DNA of 8,229 bases from Pseudomonadota bacterium (GTDB lineage: Bacteria > Pseudomonadota > Alphaproteobacteria > Rhizobiales > Hyphomicrobiaceae), in contig JAEWCT010000284.1 of assembly GCA_023390485.1 (NCBI GenBank), forward strand, positions 1 to 8,229, written 5' to 3'. Both the position numbers and the translations under genes were made by a program. Below are positions 6,559 to 8,229 of this stretch, one piece after another (position 1 is the first letter of the stretch; each line of letters opens with the position of its first letter). The notes beneath the pieces are model-generated. The model did no database searches. It was not told the origin of the DNA and was given only the letters and a program-made list of their open reading frames with translations.

Positions 6559-6622
6559 AGAACGGCGAACACAGACGATTTTGAAGTCCATTTTCTTGTC
6601 ACTGATATTTTGGGGATTTTTC

Positions 6623-7654
6623 ATGAAAACGGCTTTTATCACCGGCATCACCGGTCAGGACGGCGCATACCTCGCAAAATTCTTGCTGGAGAAAGGCTAC
6701 GCTGTCCATGGCGGCGTACGACGAACCGCCAGCATGAACCGCAGCCGCCTTGCCGAACTCGGAATAGAAAACGAGATCAGCTACCACGACTTCGACCTGC
6801 TCGAGCTTTCGAACATCGCGTCCGTCATCGACGAAATAAAACCCGATGAAATTTACAATCTGGCGGCGCAAAGCTTTGTGGCGGCCTCATTCCGGCAGCC
6901 TCTTCTCACTTCCGAGCTCGACGCGCTCGGTGTCCTGCGCATCCTCGAAGCCTTGCGAATGACCGGCTCGCAAGCCAGGTTTTATCAGGCATCGACATCC
7001 GAGATGTTTGGAAAAATCCAAAGTCAAATCCAATCGGAAATGACGCCGCTCTACCCCCGCAGCCCCTATGGCGTCGCGAAGCTGTTCGCACATTGGATTA
7101 CGGTCAACTACCGCGAGGCCCACAATATCTTTGCGGCAAGCGGCATTCTCTTCAATCACGAATCCCCGTTGCGTGGCCAGGAATTCGTGACCCGCAAGAT
7201 CACGCTCACGCTGGCCAAGATCAAGCATCGGAACGCGAACATACTGGAACTTGGAAACCTGAATGCCGCGCGCGATTGGGGCTTTGCCGGCGATTTCGTG
7301 CAAGGCATGTGGAAGATGCTTCAACACAAGGTCCCCGATACCTACGTGCTCGCGACGGGCCGAACCAATTCCGTTCGCGATTTCGTCACCCACGCTGCGG
7401 ACGCATTGGGCTTCAAACTCGCGTGGGAAGGCGACGGCGTAAATGAGACGGCACGCGATCGCCGCACAAACAGGATCGTGGTCCGCGTCAACCCGGCATT
7501 CTTCCGAGCTTCTGAAGTCGACACTTTGATCGGCTGTCCGGCGAAAGCTGAGAGAGACTTGGATTGGAAGCCGAAGGCAACCTTTGAAGAGCTTGTCGAG
7601 CGCATGGCCTCCGCCGACAATGATCGCGTCGCCCTCGGGCGCGTTCTGTTCTGA
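6623..7654 (+). CDS. gmd: GDP-mannose 4,6-dehydratase
   Basis: This 343-residue extended-SDR enzyme converts GDP-D-mannose to GDP-4-keto-6-deoxy-D-mannose, the precursor of GDP-fucose, GDP-rhamnose, GDP-6-deoxy-talose and GDP-perosamine. The cofactor loop TGITGQDG is at residues 7-14. The catalytic set is T125, E127 (STSEMFG), Y149 and K153 (SPYGVAK). Typical Gmd signatures follow: NHESPLRG, EFVTRKIT, RDWGFAGDFV and the C-terminal EVDTLIG and WKPK segments. The start was set at 6623 because GGGGA precedes it by six bases and the Rossmann strand begins at residue 3; an in-frame ATG at 6581 would add a hydrophobic 14-residue lead that the family lacks. It is 64 bases after the glycosyltransferase stop and could be co-transcribed. 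No GDP-fucose synthase, Rmd or Per gene lies in the window, so the final sugar is unknown. Confidence 0.95.
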   Translation: MKTAFITGITGQDGAYLAKFLLEKGYAVHGGVRRTASMNRSRLAELGIENEISYHDFDLLELSNIASVIDEIKPDEIYNLAAQSFVAASFRQPLLTSELDALGVLRILEALRMTGSQARFYQASTSEMFGKIQSQIQSEMTPLYPRSPYGVAKLFAHWITVNYREAHNIFAASGILFNHESPLRGQEFVTRKITLTLAKIKHRNANILELGNLNAARDWGFAGDFVQGMWKMLQHKVPDTYVLATGRTNSVRDFVTHAADALGFKLAWEGDGVNETARDRRTNRIVVRVNPAFFRASEVDTLIGCPAKAERDLDWKPKATFEELVERMASADNDRVALGRVLF

Positions 7655-7656
7655 GC

Positions 7657-7704
7657 CGCGGCTGAACTTGCGCGCGCGATTCTGTCGGATGCTCGCGGCT
7701 GAAC
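7657..7704 (+). repeat. 11-base direct repeat CGCGGCTGAAC
   Basis: The sequence CGCGGCTGAAC occurs at 7657-7667 and again at 7694-7704, 37 bases apart, directly after the gmd stop. The first copy lies in a perfect 10-base palindrome (AGCCGCGGCT, 7654-7663), and the second forms the left arm end and loop of the hairpin at 7688-7715. This may be a partly duplicated terminator unit; no function is assigned. Confidence 0.45.
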
Positions 7705-7715
7705 CCGCGAGCATC
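7688..7715. terminator. 11-bp hairpin between convergent genes, probable bidirectional terminator
   Basis: GATGCTCGCGG (7688-7698) pairs perfectly with CCGCGAGCATC (7705-7715) around the 6-base loop CTGAAC. It stands between gmd (+, ending 7654) and the FkbM-like gene (-, stop complement at 7714-7716), the expected place for a shared terminator. Neither strand shows a T-run directly after the stem, so intrinsic termination may be imperfect or Rho-assisted. The right arm overlaps the stop codon of the - strand gene. Confidence 0.6.
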
Positions 7716-8229
7716 AGGCCGCTGCTGCCTCCGCCTCGAGTTCGTTCGCCAGAACCTCGCGTATCGACTCCGCGTCCTGATCGGCCTTCAGATCCAACAC
7801 AATATCATCGACGCATCCGTGACGAACCATGTTGTCGAAGACGAAGAGGCGAGCATCCAGCGCCGACAGTACGCCATCTTCATCGATCTCGAAGACATCG
7901 AACAATTTCCAAAGTGTCTCCGCGAAAGATAGGGGACTTCGTCTTGCTGCGAACGCGATCGCAACGGAATTGAACTCCATGAAGATCACAGGACGATCGC
8001 GAGCCAGTGTCTCGGCCGCGCCGGCGAGAATGTGGGCTTCATAGCCTCCCACATTCAAATTGACGAAATCTATGGGTGAACTGATCGTCGCCGACCAGTT
8101 ATCGATCGTCTCCATCGCAACACGCGCATCATCGACCGATAAAGGTTGCCAACCGGGATCTCTCACAATCGCTGAGTTAGCTGCACAAGCAGCACCCAAC
8201 GCACGCTCCACGACGGTCGTATTCGATAG
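7714..8229 (-). CDS. FkbM-family methyltransferase-like protein, 5'-truncated by window edge
   Basis: The last 171 residues of a - strand gene are visible; the frame stays open to the window edge, so the start lies outside. A GTG at 8211 would be an internal codon and is not needed as start. The FkbM C-terminal pattern is clear: IDFVNLNVGGYEAHILAGA followed by PVIFMEFNS, matching the usual form IDF.K.DVEG.E...L.GA and PVI..E.N. FkbM proteins are SAM-dependent O-methyltransferases found in natural-product and polysaccharide clusters, and here it neighbours sugar genes. In this copy the conserved DVEG is NVGG (codons at 8044-8055), which may weaken or change activity. The tail is acidic and alanine-rich (EAEAAAA). 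It converges on gmd and so belongs to a different transcript. The N-terminal SAM-binding part cannot be checked in this window. Confidence 0.78.
   Translation of the reverse strand, partial: LSNTTVVERALGAACAANSAIVRDPGWQPLSVDDARVAMETIDNWSATISSPIDFVNLNVGGYEAHILAGAAETLARDRPVIFMEFNSVAIAFAARRSPLSFAETLWKLFDVFEIDEDGVLSALDARLFVFDNMVRHGCVDDIVLDLKADQDAESIREVLANELEAEAAAA

Noticed and set aside
6581..6622. Hydrophobic 14-residue N-terminal extension of Gmd, possibly a signal or anchor
   Set aside because: Gmd is cytosolic and its Rossmann strand starts right after the second Met; only the ATG at 6623 has a well-placed GGGGA.
6887..7714. 275-codon open frame on the - strand opposite gmd
   Set aside because: It is antisense to a gene with all catalytic residues intact and contains no domain pattern of its own.

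Overview
The base composition and codon use (third positions rich in G and C, frequent GTG starts, tightly packed genes) suggest an alphaproteobacterium, probably of the Hyphomicrobiales type. The sequence alone does not identify a genus. The window holds two unrelated blocks separated by a 318-base non-coding gap.

Block 1 (1-5055, + strand) is a compact catabolic operon that enters from outside the window. In order it encodes the end of a NitT/TauT-type ABC permease, its ATPase, two tandem short-chain dehydrogenases/reductases (SDRs), a creatininase-type amidohydrolase very close to classical creatininase, a DUF1989 (urea-carboxylase-associated) protein, and a guanidino-modifying hydrolase/amidinotransferase. 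Gaps are 12-18 bases or the stop and start codons overlap as ATGA (three times), so the seven genes are probably co-transcribed and partly translationally coupled. NitT/TauT-type importers and DUF1989 proteins are both known companions of guanidine carboxylase clusters. Here they occur with a creatininase and a guanidino-group enzyme, but no creatinase (M24 type), urea carboxylase or allophanate hydrolase is visible. The simplest reading is an import-and-degrade pathway for a cyclic or linear guanidino compound (creatinine-like) that may release the guanidino nitrogen by a non-canonical route. I know of no description of this combination, and its substrate is inferred, not shown.

The gap (5056-5373) is less GC-rich, contains several short palindromes and repeats, and has no convincing gene.

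Block 2 (5374-8229) concerns surface polysaccharide. It has a GT4-type glycosyltransferase and a GDP-mannose 4,6-dehydratase on the + strand. Converging on them from the - strand is the 3' part of an FkbM-family methyltransferase-like gene, whose usual DVEG motif reads NVGG. A strong 11-bp hairpin lies between the converging genes and overlaps the FkbM stop codon.
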